The notes: generated by a model from the letters alone, not told the origin. DNA of 64,000 nucleotides from Paulownia fortunei (GCA_019321725.1 CM033115.1:434001-498000), one strand, 5' to 3'; shown: positions 1 to 14,227, numbered from the stretch's first letter. Numbers and translations: made by a program.

Positions 1-1280
1 GTTAGGGTTGTCGTATCAAAAAAATAATTAGAGAGAAAATGATTGAAAGTTACAGAGAATACAAATAAATTACGTACTGCGTTTGGATGGAGAATTTATA
101 CTATTCTAGAAGAGGGTTGGTATTCGGTTGGCTTGATGGGTCGATTAAGTTGAGCCATTCAACTGGATTTTTTGAAATTATTTTTGGGTCATATATTATT
201 ATTGGGTCATATCTGATCAAATATATAATTAAATTGTGATTAATTTTCAGTTAGTAGTTAGTGAATTAATTTTGATTCAACCTAATAAATTGAATGGGAG
301 AAAATATTATATATATATATATGGGGTGTTTAGATCCATAAGTCTTTACCTATAAATACCAAGTCATTTGTATACTTAAAGCATTAATAAAAAAAGATGC
401 ATAATTGAGAGTATTTTGAATTAAAAAGTATTTGATTTCTTAATTTTAAATTTATTTTTTATGAGTAATTTAGGGGGAAATTGAATTTTGGGTTGCAAAT
501 AGTATTTGTCGAAAGGTAAATATTGTTTTATTACATAGTTAAAAAATTTTTTAATTACCTCTTTCTCATAGATAATGCAAAAATTATTATATCTTATTTT
601 GTACATTTTCTCACTTATTTAATTTCTCCATATATGTATCATAACAAGGTCTGTATAGTTGTGTGCAACATGAGTATAAATCTTGATTGAAAAAATTGGA
701 TGTTAAATGAGACCCCTCCAACTTTTCCTAAAACTTACGCTATTCTATATTACAATTATATACTCTTTTGTGCCAAGTCAAATTAACTGAATAATTTTTG
801 GGTCGAGGGAGGAGTCATGAGATACTTAACTTTGTTATGTCATTTCTTTAATTTATTATTTCAATATTTTTTTGTGACAATTTTACTATTATAACACTTT
901 CCAATCATAATAGTTTTGTTGTTTATTATTTTTCTTTTTTAAATAAAACAACTGATTTTTCAACATTGCGTTAGTAAAATAATTAAATCAAATTGACTAT
1001 TCAATAAACCGATTCAAAATAATTCCAAGAAAAGATTACCGTCGTTTTGCTCCATTGCTATTCCATTTCATTACGGTTACTACACAAGGTTCAAAGGTTT
1101 GCAAGCATTTTCAGTCTGTTAGAGTATACACATGGACTAAAATTTAACGAACCAAAACTGGCTTCACATTATGACAAATCCTTGAGAAAAGGCTTGCAAA
1201 GACCATAGAAAAGATTAAGAAAACTCTCTTGAGTCCATGTGCAACCAGTTTTAGTCTGTTCTTTTACTGTTCTTCCAAGC
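1..1280. other. AT-rich intergenic DNA, no gene seen
   Basis: No reading frame with recognisable protein features was seen on either strand. The stretch holds a short AT dinucleotide run near 305-322 and otherwise low-complexity AT-rich sequence. It lies beyond the 3' end of the ALDH22A1-like pseudogene. Confidence 0.6.
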
Positions 1281-1710
1281 AATGTTGTCAAAATCGCATC
1301 GGATTGATCGGTTCAATCGATCCAACAAAAAATCAGAAATCGATCCGGTCCGATTAGACCCAAAAATTGCCCAAAATCGATTTGACAGGTTTAATATATT
1401 TTTTTTAAATTTTATTTTTAATTTTTATAAAAATTTAAATTTAATATTTTATTATATTTATATGATTATTTGAATTTTGTGTTTTGTTATATGTATTTTT
1501 ATGTAACTATTTATTTATTTTTATATTTAAAATATATTATATAATAATTAATATATTATATTATTATTTTATATAATAAAATAAAAAAATATAATTAATT
1601 TTTATTAAATCGACCCGACCGTCGGTTGAATCGATCCGATCGATTAAACTGCTAATTTTAATAAAATCGATTTGATTATCGACTCGGTTATGAAAATATT
1701 ATTTGCAAGG
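1281..1710. repeat. possible small non-autonomous DNA element (MITE-like)
   Basis: A very AT-rich core (about 1390-1600) is bounded on both sides by GC-richer islands built from related motifs around TCAATCGATCC and TTGAATCGATCC (about 1290-1390 and 1605-1690). This architecture is common in short plant non-autonomous transposons. I could not define exact terminal inverted repeats or a target-site duplication, so the class is uncertain. It sits directly downstream of the last ALDH pseudo-exon. Confidence 0.3.
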
Positions 1711-2249
1711 ACGAATAGGATTTTCAGAACATCCACCAGTGACCGACCGGTCCCAGACATTCAACCCATACAGAGCTTCTACAAGCGATTATTGAAACTT
1801 GAAGTCGTTCTTTGAAATGGGATACTGAATATTGGCAGAGAGATACGTCAAGATGAGACTAAAAAGTCAACTATTCAGAGGCAGGCTTTGATTCTAACCT
1901 GAATAGGCTTCGGTATCTTGATTTTGATGTGATGTCACCATCTGTCCTCCGCTACAGATTTAACAAGACAGCAAGCTCACAAGAATTCTACACCAGTAAA
2001 TACTCCAAATCCAATATCTTTTACACCACCAAATGGCAGGGACTGCAATACAAACAGATGATGCGTGAACCGGTGGACGAAAATACATAGTATTAAAAGT
2101 GAAAGTTGAATATGTTATATCCTAAATTGGTCGGAGGATATTTGAAGTCGTTTATAAACAGTATAATATATTTTTCTAATAAGTTAAATTAATTATTTTT
2201 AGCAGATCCCGATTCGCTTGCGGGCCCACCCCAACACAAAATCAACTAG

Positions 2250-2720
2250 AAAAGAAGTAAAGTAAATAAAGGAAGAAAAAAATGATGTACCTGACGCATA
2301 TAGCATTTTCTAACACAAACCCCACCACAAGAAAAGCAAATAAAGGAAGAAAAAAAAAAAGAAGAAAAGCAAGTAAAGGACAAAAAAAACACAGCATTTT
2401 CTAACACAAACCCCACTAGAAAACAAAAAAAAGCAAATAAAGGAAGAAAAATATGGTGAGATGTAATCACCTACTATTTAAATTACCCGACGCATATAGC
2501 ATTTTCTAACACAAACCCCACCACAAGAAAAGCAAATAAAGGAAGAAAAAAAGAGAGAAGCAAATGAAGGAAGAAAAAAAGAAGAAGAAAAGCAAATGAA
2601 GGACAAAAAAAACAGAGCATTTTCCAACACAAACCCCAGTAGAAAACAAAAAAAAGCAAAAAAAAGAAGAAAAAAATGTTGAGAATGTAATCACATACGA
2701 TTTAAATTACCTGACACATA
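2250..2720. repeat. tandem repeats derived from an ALDH pseudo-exon splice border
   Basis: The block CTGACGCATATAG recurs at about 2290, 2488 and 2710, spaced roughly 200-220 bp. Each copy of the array is followed by an A-rich, purine-rich stretch with repeated motifs such as AACACAAACCCCAC and AAAGCAAATAAAGGAAG. On the minus strand the recurring block reads as the end of an ALDH22A1-type exon followed by a GT donor. Phe-rich open frames on the minus strand here are by-products of the purine repeats. Confidence 0.75.
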
Positions 2721-2722
2721 TA

Positions 2723-2822
2723 GGTTGATGCAAAAGCAGCAACTCCACAGTGTAACTGAGAAGCTAATAGGTTGATGCAAAATCATTAATTGCAGCAACT
2801 CCACAGCGTAACTCAGAAGCTA
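2723..2822 (-). repeat. about 50-bp tandem duplication inside an ALDH pseudo-exon
   Basis: Two adjacent copies (2723-2769 and 2770-2822) both begin GGTTGATGCAAAA and contain GCAGCAACTCCACAG. On the minus strand each encodes part of the segment around [11 protein letters not shown] of ALDH22A1. The distal copy has lost the codons for Ile-Asn-Asp. Such a duplication in a coding exon agrees with loss of function. Confidence 0.75.
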
Positions 2823-5800
2823 TTTGTTTGGCATGAAGTTGGCTGCCAGAAAATACAGCACATCCAAGACCATAACTTGCAAGTTTGACTGCCTCTTCAT
2901 CAGTACTAAATTTCATTATTGGCATGATTGGTCCAAAAGCCTGCACGTGAATAAGATTTTGAATTGAATTAGACAGTGATGTGTACCGGAAAAGTACACG
3001 CCAAAAACTATCGTCCAGCAACAACAGCACCTTCTACCTCTGTTCAATCAACTCCTATAAGACAATCGTCAATGCTATGAGTGACCCAACGTGATCATTC
3101 AGTAAGAACTTTCTTGAAAAAGATAAGAAAAATATACTAAATGTTAAGAATTGAAAATCTGAAAAAAGATCATACCTCAAGTCCTTTATTTATAACAATA
3201 TGATTGACAAGAAATTAGTTCTAAACCCACTTATTACAGGGACTTATTCCATATATTATTTCCTTTTATCCATTAACAATTAATTTATTGCAAGATTCTA
3301 ACATCATAACATTTCACAAGACTCGAGGTGAGTAGAATCGTATATGTTCACTCCGACCCAACCTCACACATGCCGAGCTGGACCTAACCATCAAAACACT
3401 TCTGCAAGATTATAGCTCAGTTTTCGAGAGGAGAGCTCTGTCATGCTTACCACATAGACCCGACCTTGTTCGAATTTGATTTGGTTAGCCAAACCTATCA
3501 TTTGTTCTAACCCCTTTATTATAGTTTTGCCCCCCGGCACTCAAGGTGTCACGTCCTAAGCTTACCTCCACCTCAGCGCTCATCAAGGAGCCACAAGGTC
3601 AAATCCGTACCAATATTTCCAACACTTCCACGACTAACAATTTCAGCTCCTTTGTCGAGGGAATCCCTTACCAGACTCTGAATCTTTTCAGAATGCTCCT
3701 GCATGCATATGGCTCCCGTGTCATATTTTCCTACAAAGGGAGGACCCTATAAATGTAGTGTATTAAGCATACAAGTTTAATTAAGTTAATAATTTTAAAG
3801 ATCATAACAGAGTTCTCCATCATGTTCTTTAGTTTCTCTACAACCACTTGCAGATGTAAGCTAAGAGAATAGGACAAGATGCCATCTCAAATCGAACACA
3901 GAAGACACATCATAACCTGATGAGTATTAGTACATAAACATTGACGAATGACATTCCATTTGAGTGTTGTACTCTTATAAGTTATAGATGGCTTCCACAC
4001 TTAGGTAATTTAATCCCAAATCTAGGGTCAAGTCTCACAAGCAATAAGCATCTTCCTCATGATATGATCCAAATATATCTAATTGTATATTACTACTCCA
4101 CTTGCTAGAAATATGATAAACAACATGAAGAAAGAGTACACTATTTTTGCCCCCAGGCAGAGATCTGACCTTGATTCATGAGCTATTTGGTTTCACAAAA
4201 TTGGAAATGCAATTAAAATGTTTGCTGATTTAGCCTAGTGCTAATTCCAAAGTCAACGTAATCATCATAAATGAAAATCGGCTAAATGCTAAATGCGAAG
4301 TTCAAGTGAACAGCCATGAATTGCTATGTACTTACAGCAGCAACAGATTTTACAATTTTGACAACTTCAGCAACAAATGAGGAATGAATGTCTTTGTGAA
4401 CATAAAACCTCTCAGCTCCAGCACAATTCTGCCCACTTGATCGCAGAGCACCCCTTATAGCCATTTGACCAACCTACAAAACTTAATAATTTATTAGACT
4501 CCTGCAAACTACAGGTAGATAATAAATACTTCGATTTTAAGCTCATGGTAACTCTTTTTCATACACGTGGCATGTCAACATCTTCACAGAGTAAAGTCAT
4601 CTTTTCCACCAAGCTCAAGAGTAACTGGTATCAATGCAGCAGTCCTCATTAGCAGCAATAGTGTGTATCCACGACAATGGAGCCAAGTTAAAATCATCAG
4701 CTTAATACAGGACGATTGGCTAATGAATTGAAGTAATTCTCTAAATGTTAATATCTCGTTGAATGACAATTTTTCTGCTCGAGAGAGAATCCCGACAATT
4801 TCACCCACACCCGGTGATCCAACAAAGATAATTTTGTCGACTGAAGAGGGCTTCTCCTGTCTCTGCAAACCTGGCAGGCAACTAAAAATTCGGGTAAAAT
4901 TAATCAATACGAGTTTGTATTAGGAACTAAGGCATATAAAAGACTAAGATAAGGATATTTCATTCCATCTCTTCATCAATCTTGTAATTGTCTGTCTCAT
5001 AAATATAATAAGTTGAAAATAGTGGAAGTTAATTTACAGACGAAATGCCATAGGTTGAAAAAGCATTTCTTTTACATATAACCCATAAGCATTGGGTATA
5101 ACTTCTGACATCAGGAAAGTAGGGCTAGGTGGATTACAGGAAGAAATTAAACTAGCTAATGAAGAGAAGAAAAGAGGTATGGTAGAAACTAATGAACCAA
5201 AAGGACACAACTTTTGGATTTGAGCTTCAACAGCCCAGGCGTTTATCACCATCAAGCATTAAATTGAAACTCTTTAGCAAGAACCCAAGGAAGTGAATTC
5301 CCCACACTTTGGATGAGGGAGCCTATTTTGATTTCGTGAATATCACAATACAAGAACCAATAGACCTGAGACCTAGCATACAAAACCAGTAGATTCCTGG
5401 ATGATATCCAGGCAATGCTTCAAATGGACAATTCTGAAACTTAATATGAGGAAGCATTTAACAGTTAGGAGATGCATCAGTCCTTGAAAAATTGAAAACA
5501 TGTCATATGGATGTTCGTTTATTCCAGCAAGATAAGATACCTTAATCACAATACTATTCCCCAAGAAGACCGCTGCCAACATGGGATTAAATGCGCTGTG
5601 AAATGGATAGTTCCATGAAACAATAACTCCACTTTGGCTGTCTTGTGAAGCATTGATCTTCCACATGACCTACATCATAAGGTACCGACATCAATTTCCA
5701 TTGGTTGTCTAGGCAAGCATTTAGCGTAGCATGCAAACCAGAGCTCAAGTCATTCAGAAGGATTTTATTAGTTATTTGCAAATTAGCTACATTTGACCAA

Positions 5801-8578
5801 TATGTGGGAATCTGAATATGGAAACAAATATGTGGTGGACCTAAATGACAAGCATGCAGCTTCAGTTAAGAGTTCAACGAGGAGGTTTTAACTCCTGGTT
5901 CCCATAGGGTGAAACTATGATAGACACAAGAGTCTAGGATCTTAATCTTAGGCTCATGTAAGATCTGAAACTGAATTCACAGAATGCAATCATGTGAAAA
6001 TGCATAACGGCAATGATTGCCAATACGTTACAAGCATCACTGAATTGTAACCAAACCTACTGAAGATGGTAAGCAAAACAGAGTGTCATAGAGCAGCAGA
6101 ACGACTTTTTGAAAGTTCAAATAATTAGTAGTACAGGAAAGATTATATTAACATATTCTGAGCCAAGGAAAGCATGGAAACAATAAAAAATATTACCTGT
6201 ACTCAGGCTTTAGCCACTATTCACCCTCAGAAAGAAGCCAAGTGATCTTCTCACATGTTGTCATAATTTCCCCCAAAGACGCATCAACCATGGTCTTTCC
6301 AGTATCGCATGAAGCAACTCTAATTGGAGTGGCATATGAGAAAGCAATATACTACAACTCACATAATATACAAATAAAAAGAAGGAATAGTAGTTACGAT
6401 TAGAATTTTGACTTACGTAGGAGGAGGTGAAAAGAGAGAGAAACAATAAACATAGCTTAAGAAATGAGAGCATTCAATTTTCTCATGTTACTTATACAAA
6501 AAATGATGATTTGGACCAACAAAGTCATAGCTAACATACATCATGTCCTACATGAATGAAAATAAAAATAAATAAATTAATATTAACTTTTTTATGATAC
6601 AAAGTTGTAATTCTCAATCCCATGTGCTATTCTCAGTTATGCACTAACATGTACGAATATGAATAAGTTGCTTGACATACCAAAACCTCACACTTGTGAC
6701 TTCCAAGAGCTCATACAAATTGAACTTTTAATCACACCTTAGATTTGAGCAACTGAACAGGTTCAACAAATTGCTTCATTTAAAATTAGTGAAGTTTTAC
6801 ATTTATCAATATAATACGATTAAATTTAATATCTTCAAACATAAAAAACTAAAAATTGAAAGTTGTCTCATGCAAGAGACATTCAGGCGTGCTAATAATT
6901 TTTTACAATTGTAAGTACAGTATATCAACTTTTCTGCCCTCAATTTATTTTTAAGTCATTGCCATCACTATCTGTACATGTTGGCGACAAGGAGTCCTTA
7001 CTCGCATATAAGCTCCTGGTGTTCAATGATATACTTCAGAAGTATCCTCAGAAACTGGCACCTTTGCTTGAAGCTACTTTTTGCCCATATCCTTTGAGAC
7101 TTCCTAGCCAGTGCTACACGTTCCTTAACCTAAGCATAGTTCTTCTCATCATCATAACAATGTGCTTGCAAGGTTAAGCAATCTTGAAAATGGAATCCAC
7201 TAATCAGAGCAAATGTAACTCTTCAAAGAAAAGGTTAAATACGATATATCCAATTTTAATATTCAATCAATGAGACTACAGGAGAAGAAATAAACTCTAA
7301 GTCCATACAATCTACAAAATACAGCAAAATCTAACCTCATCAGGTTTCAAAGCAGGGAAGTGGCCCAGGTATTTCATTGTTTCTGGCTCATAGCATTGGA
7401 CTTTATCCGTATGTCTTCTTGAAGGTATCTGCATGAAATTCCCAATTGCCAAATGATCAATAAGATGCTTTAATGCACATCATCACACCACAAAAGCACT
7501 CAAACATGAGAACACATGATGAGAGCACATAAATAGTACAGAATACTCAAAACACATAAGTAATACTGTAATGCCAAAAGTATGAAGGAACATAAGTTGT
7601 ATTGCAATTTAAAAAATATAAAGGCCTAGCAGCATAGCTTTTTGCAGTGTGACAATCGTGTAATGCGACTGGATTTGAAGTGAAATATTTCACTAATGGC
7701 AATTACTTGTTCTCAAATTGCAATATTGAGGCTTCAATATCATGATGCTTGTGATTTGCTGCCATTTGAAAATTTTAAATATTCTCACTATTAATTTTTT
7801 TTGCAATCTCATGGCGCAGAGAATCCATTACAGGATATTCTTATTGGTTTGTTTAAGTCGAGAACTCTGATCGCGGATAAATGAAAATTTTATTGATAAG
7901 ACCTTTTTAATTGTAGCCAATATCTAATTGCAAATAATTCCGACAGCTTCAAGAGAAAAGGAGGCATTTACTATTACAGAGATGATGTGATTTGATTCTT
8001 TTTTTTTTCATTGATTTCATTTTTTTCATTTCTCTCGGTCTTACGAGAAAGACACGTGATTTGGGAGATTTTTTGAAATAAGTCTACGTATTAAACAGAA
8101 ATAGCATTTATTAAAAACTCAAAGAAGCGGCATTTATTCATTACTTCTCCTTCATATTCTGATCTAAAGATTCAGTGGCTTTTATTTTCTAATCTGCAAA
8201 GACTCAGAAATAAAAAAATACTATTTTCTTTATTTCCCAATAATGTATATCATAAAGTTTTGAGTCTCTTGGCACCGGGAACACCAAAATAAAATAAAAT
8301 CAAGGCAAACAACTTCATCTGAAAAAATATAATTACACAATATTAAAAAAAAAATTACTTGAATCTAAAAAAAAACAAACACAGAGCTGCATATCTAAAA
8401 CTTACATAGATGAAGCTATTTTCCTTGGTCTGATTTCCATCATCCAACACTGCCATCACAAAAATCTTATATAATGAATTAACTAGTACAAAACACAAAA
8501 ATATTCATCGGTATCGACTTTTTCCTGTTTAACAATCAAAATAGTGCTACAGAAAAAACAAATTACTCAAATAATCAG

Positions 8579-9034
8579 TGTCAACAAATTAACAATAATA
8601 TGAATCACATATTCATATAAATATAAGTGGATCGGGTTTTATCATACGCAACGGATTGTCGATCCACGTATCTCGAATCAAACTCGTCTACCAACCTCCC
8701 TTTAATGGAACCACAAACATACTTTTTTCATTGGTAGTAAATAACTATTAGAGTTATTCACTCAATTACACACCTCAAATCCTTGGAGTTGTGATGCTTT
8801 AAGGAAGACGTAAAGAGAAATTTTAGGAGAAAGATGATATGGAGAGAGTATATTGGGATACCTAAGTTCACTCATACATTCTGTTGGATAGGAATAATAA
8901 ATATATATTCCTACTCAAAAAAGAATCTCAATCTAACTAGGAAACTCAATCCCATCCAAATTGTGAAGATAACATCCAACTCAAATATAAATTCCAATTA
9001 AGTCAAGGGTCCTAAACCCGATCCAATTTCCAAT
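8579..9034 (-). repeat. 3' LTR of the minus-strand retroelement
   Basis: It begins on the plus strand with TGTCAACAAATTAACAATAA and shares long similarity with 15834-16131, including CATATTCATATAAATATAAG and the later AACATCCAACTCAAATATAAA block. At about 456 bp it is the longer of the two copies; the partner lacks about 150 bp in the middle. Confidence 0.8.
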
Positions 9035-12000
9035 ATCTCTCACTCATACATATTTGATTCGATCTCCTCAAATCTCATTATCATACAATTTCTCAATCTC
9101 ACTTTATTCCCTTCATATAGGAAATGAGGTGTGCAACCAATCGAGAAAGCATAGGTGAGGAGAGTTATATTAAATTATCACCAAACTAACATAACCCTAC
9201 AACTCGATAGCTCGCCATGTACTCCAAACCAAGTGGTCGCACCAAATCAAGCATTTCTAGATCCCTCAATGAATATAAGTAGAGCATGCTCGACTCACTT
9301 AAATATGTATCTATGTTCATGATTAGTTAAACACATTTTGACATAATCACCCGTGTTATGAACTATACAACATAAATGTATTACCAACTTAGTTCTTTCT
9401 CGGCCTCTCATGCCAATCAACTTGGCATTGATAGCTTTCCTAGACATGCTCCGACAAGCTGAATCATGATGACCATTGGATATATGTTAAAGTAGGGTCG
9501 TCAAACTTACACTTCATGACAAAGTACAGAGTCCCAAAGGGTATAAGAAATAATATAGGGTCACATAGTGACAAAGTAGGGACCTATTCAGTTACTTTCC
9601 CATAGGAGGTCGTCTCAAAATACGTAGTATGAATACATACTATAATAGAGCTCCCACTCAATTTGAGCATGTCACGCTCTAAATGAACCTAAGTCCAATC
9701 GCTCTTCAAGCAACTAACTTGCGCACTACTAGAAGTCACTTTTTAAAATGCCTTATAGCAGTTCGCACGTTCAATTACAAACAGGCTTATTATGAACTTT
9801 GGACATACTTTATAAATGATCAACTCTGATCTCATCTTAGCTTCCAAACTAAGACGACTCTTGGTTATGCATATTAACCTTCCTCGCTACTCCAAGCACG
9901 AAAGCGATCATCCGCAAACCTCAATTATGCAACTCGATCTTTTAAGTCTCATCCTGCTCGCTCTCATAGCACTAAGACAATTACTCGTGTGAGAGGGCTA
10001 ATCAAAGCCCGGTGACAACTCGTAAATCCAGTATCAATCATATAATGAGAATACACTAATATATCTCATTAATCATAATATATTATTACCGGCCATAAAA
10101 ATCAAGTTCTACGTAATCCGATACTACTCACATGCCTTTAGAGCATATTTTCATACAAAGGCTTGGTAAAAGGGATAAGCGATCATACTGTTCGTAGAAA
10201 TATGCTTGAGAACAATTTAATTATGCGCACTCTATGGGTAAAGCAATATCTGGTATAAGTATGTTTAGTCCTCCAGTAATGTTCGGCGCCCAAAACATAC
10301 ATCAAAATGACTTTATTATCTCAAAGATAACAACAGCCTCACAAATATGCGCACAATGCGCATCTTTTCAAAATATCAAATTATCTAAAATCTCAGACCA
10401 ATCTATTAAAATATCTAAGTATCCATCTGACAACATCATAATATTTGCGCAGGGATCACTTTGATATTCACTCACCGAGTGCACACAGTGCACATCAAAC
10501 TTTCTGCAACCCTTATATAATACTAACTAGTATTTCTTTTCTTTTTTCATCTTAAGGCATTCCAATTTAACTAAGAACATAATCTTTGACCATGAAATGC
10601 TAATAGGATTTGTTAGATGCACACAAAATTTCGGTTTCACAACACCAAGTATACATCTACTTCTCCTATATCCATTCCAAATGTAAATGACACCCACTAC
10701 TATGTGGCAACAACTCCATGTCTTTTCTAGTCATCATATTATTACCCAAATATAATGAGAATTAAATTTTCTTATTTATGATGATATATATAGTGACTTT
10801 ACTCGATCATCGTAAGCCCATCAGAGTGATAGCTCGATGAAATCATTAATACTACTATCTAGACGATAATTCAAGTTACAAATGGAGCTTCTTGATCTAC
10901 AATATTTTGCACTCTTGCCCTACTTCTTGAATTTATTAGGCCATCTACATAGATCTCATCGTCCACTTCTCATTCATATATGTCAACCTCAATCATGCAG
11001 GACAAACCTAGAAAAAATTGGCAATAACTAATAACATCTTGGCGAATTGAGGTAATCTCACCACTTAGAGAGAACATCTAAAAAAAATTTCGCTCTTCTA
11101 TTAGGCGAAAATATTTCGCCTTTGGTTGAGCTATACATATGTCAATCAACCTATCTACTTTGCACTTGACCTCTAAAAACCACATGTTTCTAATGGTCTT
11201 GCACCTAGATGAAAGATCAACCAACTCTTAGACTTTATTCTTAATCATTAGTCTCATCTTTTCCATCATAGTAGTTATTCCCTTAAAGCATACAAGTGAA
11301 GTTAAAAATCGAAATTGACTCATCAACATCTACGAGAGCAGTCATGAAGGATACCCATTCAATCTCATATAAGACGATGGGGAACAACTCATGTTCAATC
11401 ATTTTTCTTGTAGAATATAAGAGTCTTTTTCAAGTGAGACACTCCCACTAACTTAGGGCCACTCTCACTATCCCAACGATTGCAGGATGAGATAAAATAC
11501 ATCATCCTCACTAGAAAAAATGAGCGCTTCCTTAAGGATCTTGTAACTCGTATAGTTCAAAATTTCCTTTAACATCACATGTGCTCATAAAATCATCCTT
11601 GAGAAAAACTACATTGTGCGACTTAATTTCTATCATTTCTATCAAGATGTTCATCACTGTTAAGAACACAGCTTCTTGAACTTAAATAGCATAAACCCAC
11701 TAATTTGGGCTTGCTGCCATGTCATAGCTCATAGAAGGTTGAAGATTTAATTGGAGGCACATTGTTTTATGATGTACGTTGTAGTCAAGATTGTATCTGC
11801 CTAAGTGAGACACAAATCAACTTGCGCTATCATAAATCTAGTCATTTTGAATTTGTTTGATTCCACCCTATTCGTAAGCTCGTTTAGTTGTGATATGTTT
11901 AGAATTATTGTTCAAATTGCAACTCCATTTTCCTCGCACATGTGTCCAAACTATTTAGACATGTTATTCTCACTTCTTATTAGTACATTAAACTTCAATG

Positions 12001-12439
12001 TTCATACTTTATGTGGTTCTCTACCTCTATCAAAAATTACACTAAATAATTTGGCGTTTTTGACTAGTGAGAGTGTACTAATTTATAGCGCGAATAGCAA
12101 AGAAAGGAAAATAGAATGCACTATTCAGTGCATCATACTCGTAAGTCTGCACTTATTTTAATGGACTAGCTCTAAAGGATAAGTAACCCACTTTCTTTCT
12201 TCCAGCAGGCTTTTGAGTTATTATTCTAATAAAATTACATACATACTTTTAAATTAAATTTCATAAAAACATAGTGAAAATATTTAATAATTAAATTTTC
12301 TAAATCCACTAATTTGCCTCTCAAATCGGAACATTAAATTTTAAGACAATAAAAAATAAACTACTCCTTTTATCGTTCTCTTAATTCATAAGTTATGTTT
12401 CAATTTTGTATTTATATTTAAAAGTCATCTTACAAGATT
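9035..12439. other. degenerate retroelement interior, no intact gene
   Basis: This stretch has no long open frame and no motif that I can assign with confidence. It lies between the 3' LTR and the gag-like block of the minus-strand retroelement, so it is probably the decayed pol and 3' untranslated part, perhaps with nested insertions. The 118-residue plus-strand open frame at 11805-12161 shows no recognisable family signature. Confidence 0.5.
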
Positions 12440-12830
12440 AGAAACTAGGTGAATTGAAGTATTACCCATCACCACCATAGTAGCTTCTTCGGCTTCCTGC
12501 TGAGTCATCATGTAAACACAAGCTTGGGTGGTCTTCTTCTTCTCTGGATAGTTAAATGCAATGTGCCCTGGCTTTTGGTAATGAAAACATACTCTCTTTC
12601 ACTGAAGACATTATCCTCGGTGAGACTTACCGTACTTAGGGCATGCGGTAGTAGCGTGTTTGTTCTACAGAGTGCCCTGAGCACCTTTGTGGAAATCCTT
12701 CTTTGTCTGCCCATTCTACGTCTTGTGGATTCCACCCTTTGCTTTGAGTCCGCTAGACTAAACTCCGAGCTCATTTCTGCTAAGCTTCTATGTCGTTTCC
12801 ACCAGTAGGGCCTTGTTGATCACCTCTTTG
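12440..12830 (-). pseudogene. decayed retroelement gag zinc-knuckle fragment
   Basis: On the minus strand, split over more than one frame, there are gag-like blocks: HATTACPKYGKSHRG followed about 20 codons later by CFHYQKPGHIAFNYP and a Lys-rich tail. They resemble the C-x2-C-x4-H-x4-C knuckles of Ty3/gypsy gag proteins. In the second knuckle both the second and the last Cys have become Tyr, and a stop lies between the two blocks. It belongs by strand and position to the minus-strand LTR element. It is not functional. Confidence 0.6.
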
Positions 12831-13029
12831 TAAGTATGTAACTCGAACGGCACCATAACAAGTTTGATTTGGGGCCTAAGTCCCTCCTCGAAATTAATCA
12901 ACTCTTTTCAAAGATACTTACACTTTCTGCAAAAGTTGTGAAAATTGTCAAAAGTTAGGGTCCATTTCTAAGCAAAACATGATGCTCTTACACCCTATCC
13001 TAGTGATTGAATTTTTTTTATTGTTGGGG

Positions 13030-13370
13030 TATTGACTTCATGGGACCATTTTCGTTATCATTTGGTTTTATTTACATATTGGTCGCCATAGATTATGTCT
13101 CAAAATGAATCGAGATAATTCTCTATCGGAACGACAATCACAAAATAGTGTTAAATCATACATAAAGTTGCAATCATTTATCACCCTCAAACAGATGGAC
13201 AAGTTGAACTTGCAAATAGGGAGATAAAACAAACTTTGGAAAAGACAGTTAACCCAAATCATAAAGATTGGTCTGTTAAACTTACCAATATACTTTGAGC
13301 ATATATAACTGCTTTCAAAACATTATTAGGCATATCTTCTTATAGGATAGTTTATGGAAAACTCCTTCTA
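13030..13370 (+). pseudogene. Ty3/gypsy integrase fragment, opposite strand to host element
   Basis: The plus strand carries GIDFMGPF, then ILVAIDYVSK, then [18 protein letters not shown] and KDWSVKLTN, the order found in the integrase core of plant Ty3/gypsy elements. Stops interrupt it (after DYVSK and near 13299), and sequence between the blocks is missing. Its orientation is opposite to the surrounding LTR pair, so it is more likely a nested or rearranged insertion than that element's own pol. Confidence 0.7.
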
Positions 13371-14227
13371 ACCTCAGCATGTCATGATAAAATTTAAAAA
13401 AATATCATAGAAAAAGTACAAGAAATACTACCTTAAGCCAATAACATCACAAAAAGAGCTTATATCTTAAGAGTCTCTTACATGAAAGATAGGCAAATCT
13501 ACTAATTCAACCAATGTTTTATAAGTGCATCAATTCAATAGACTATTTCAAATCTAGTGTCTTTTGCACATCTCCAAAAAATAGCTCACATTAATTGTTG
13601 AGCTTGAAAATTAGCTCATGACCTTTGCCAAGCTTGAGGTGGTAATTCAAACTCATAATACCTCTTCTTATGCGTTATTTAAACAAACATAGCTGCACAA
13701 CACTCGATAATAGTCTACTTAATCTCTAATCTCATAATATATTTCACCAACATCTAGAATCCATCAAATGAGAGAATTGAGAACATTAGCAAATGAAAGA
13801 ACTTTAAGTAGTTAAATTTCATCTCAGTACAATTACGAGTAAAGTGACTAATTTCATTTGTAGCACTTGACATTTGTTGATACTTAGTTGCCTTTATCAC
13901 TAAGGTGACACATCTTGTCACTTCACAGATCAAATTTACATCAAATTTACAGTTCTAGTTTTAACTTTTGTTCTTGTTAAATTACTTTTACATTTTCCAA
14001 CACTAACCCAAGTTGGTTTATGTTGGTCAACATGAGCGACAAGTACAATTATTTGTACATTTTTCGACTCTCAACAATTAGCCTCAAGTTAGGTAATTAT
14101 TATCAAAAACATGTTAGTAATATTTATAAGTTAGCTCAAAAAGTGATTTTAGGACAATTATAACCTTTTAATTGTGAGCAAGCTCATATGACAAAATAGA
14201 GTTCAAACTCTTTTATTAAATCCTCTT

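Noticed and set aside
1125..1262. Possible hairpin from ACACATGGACT and AGTCCATGTG
   Set aside because: The neighbouring matching blocks are in the wrong order for one clean inverted repeat, so a miRNA-type precursor is not supported.
2246..2694. Phe/Ser-rich minus-strand open frames
   Set aside because: They are produced by purine-rich tandem repeats and have no protein-like features.
12524..12808. 94-residue plus-strand open frame
   Set aside because: It is the complement of a decayed gag region; the meaningful signal is on the minus strand.
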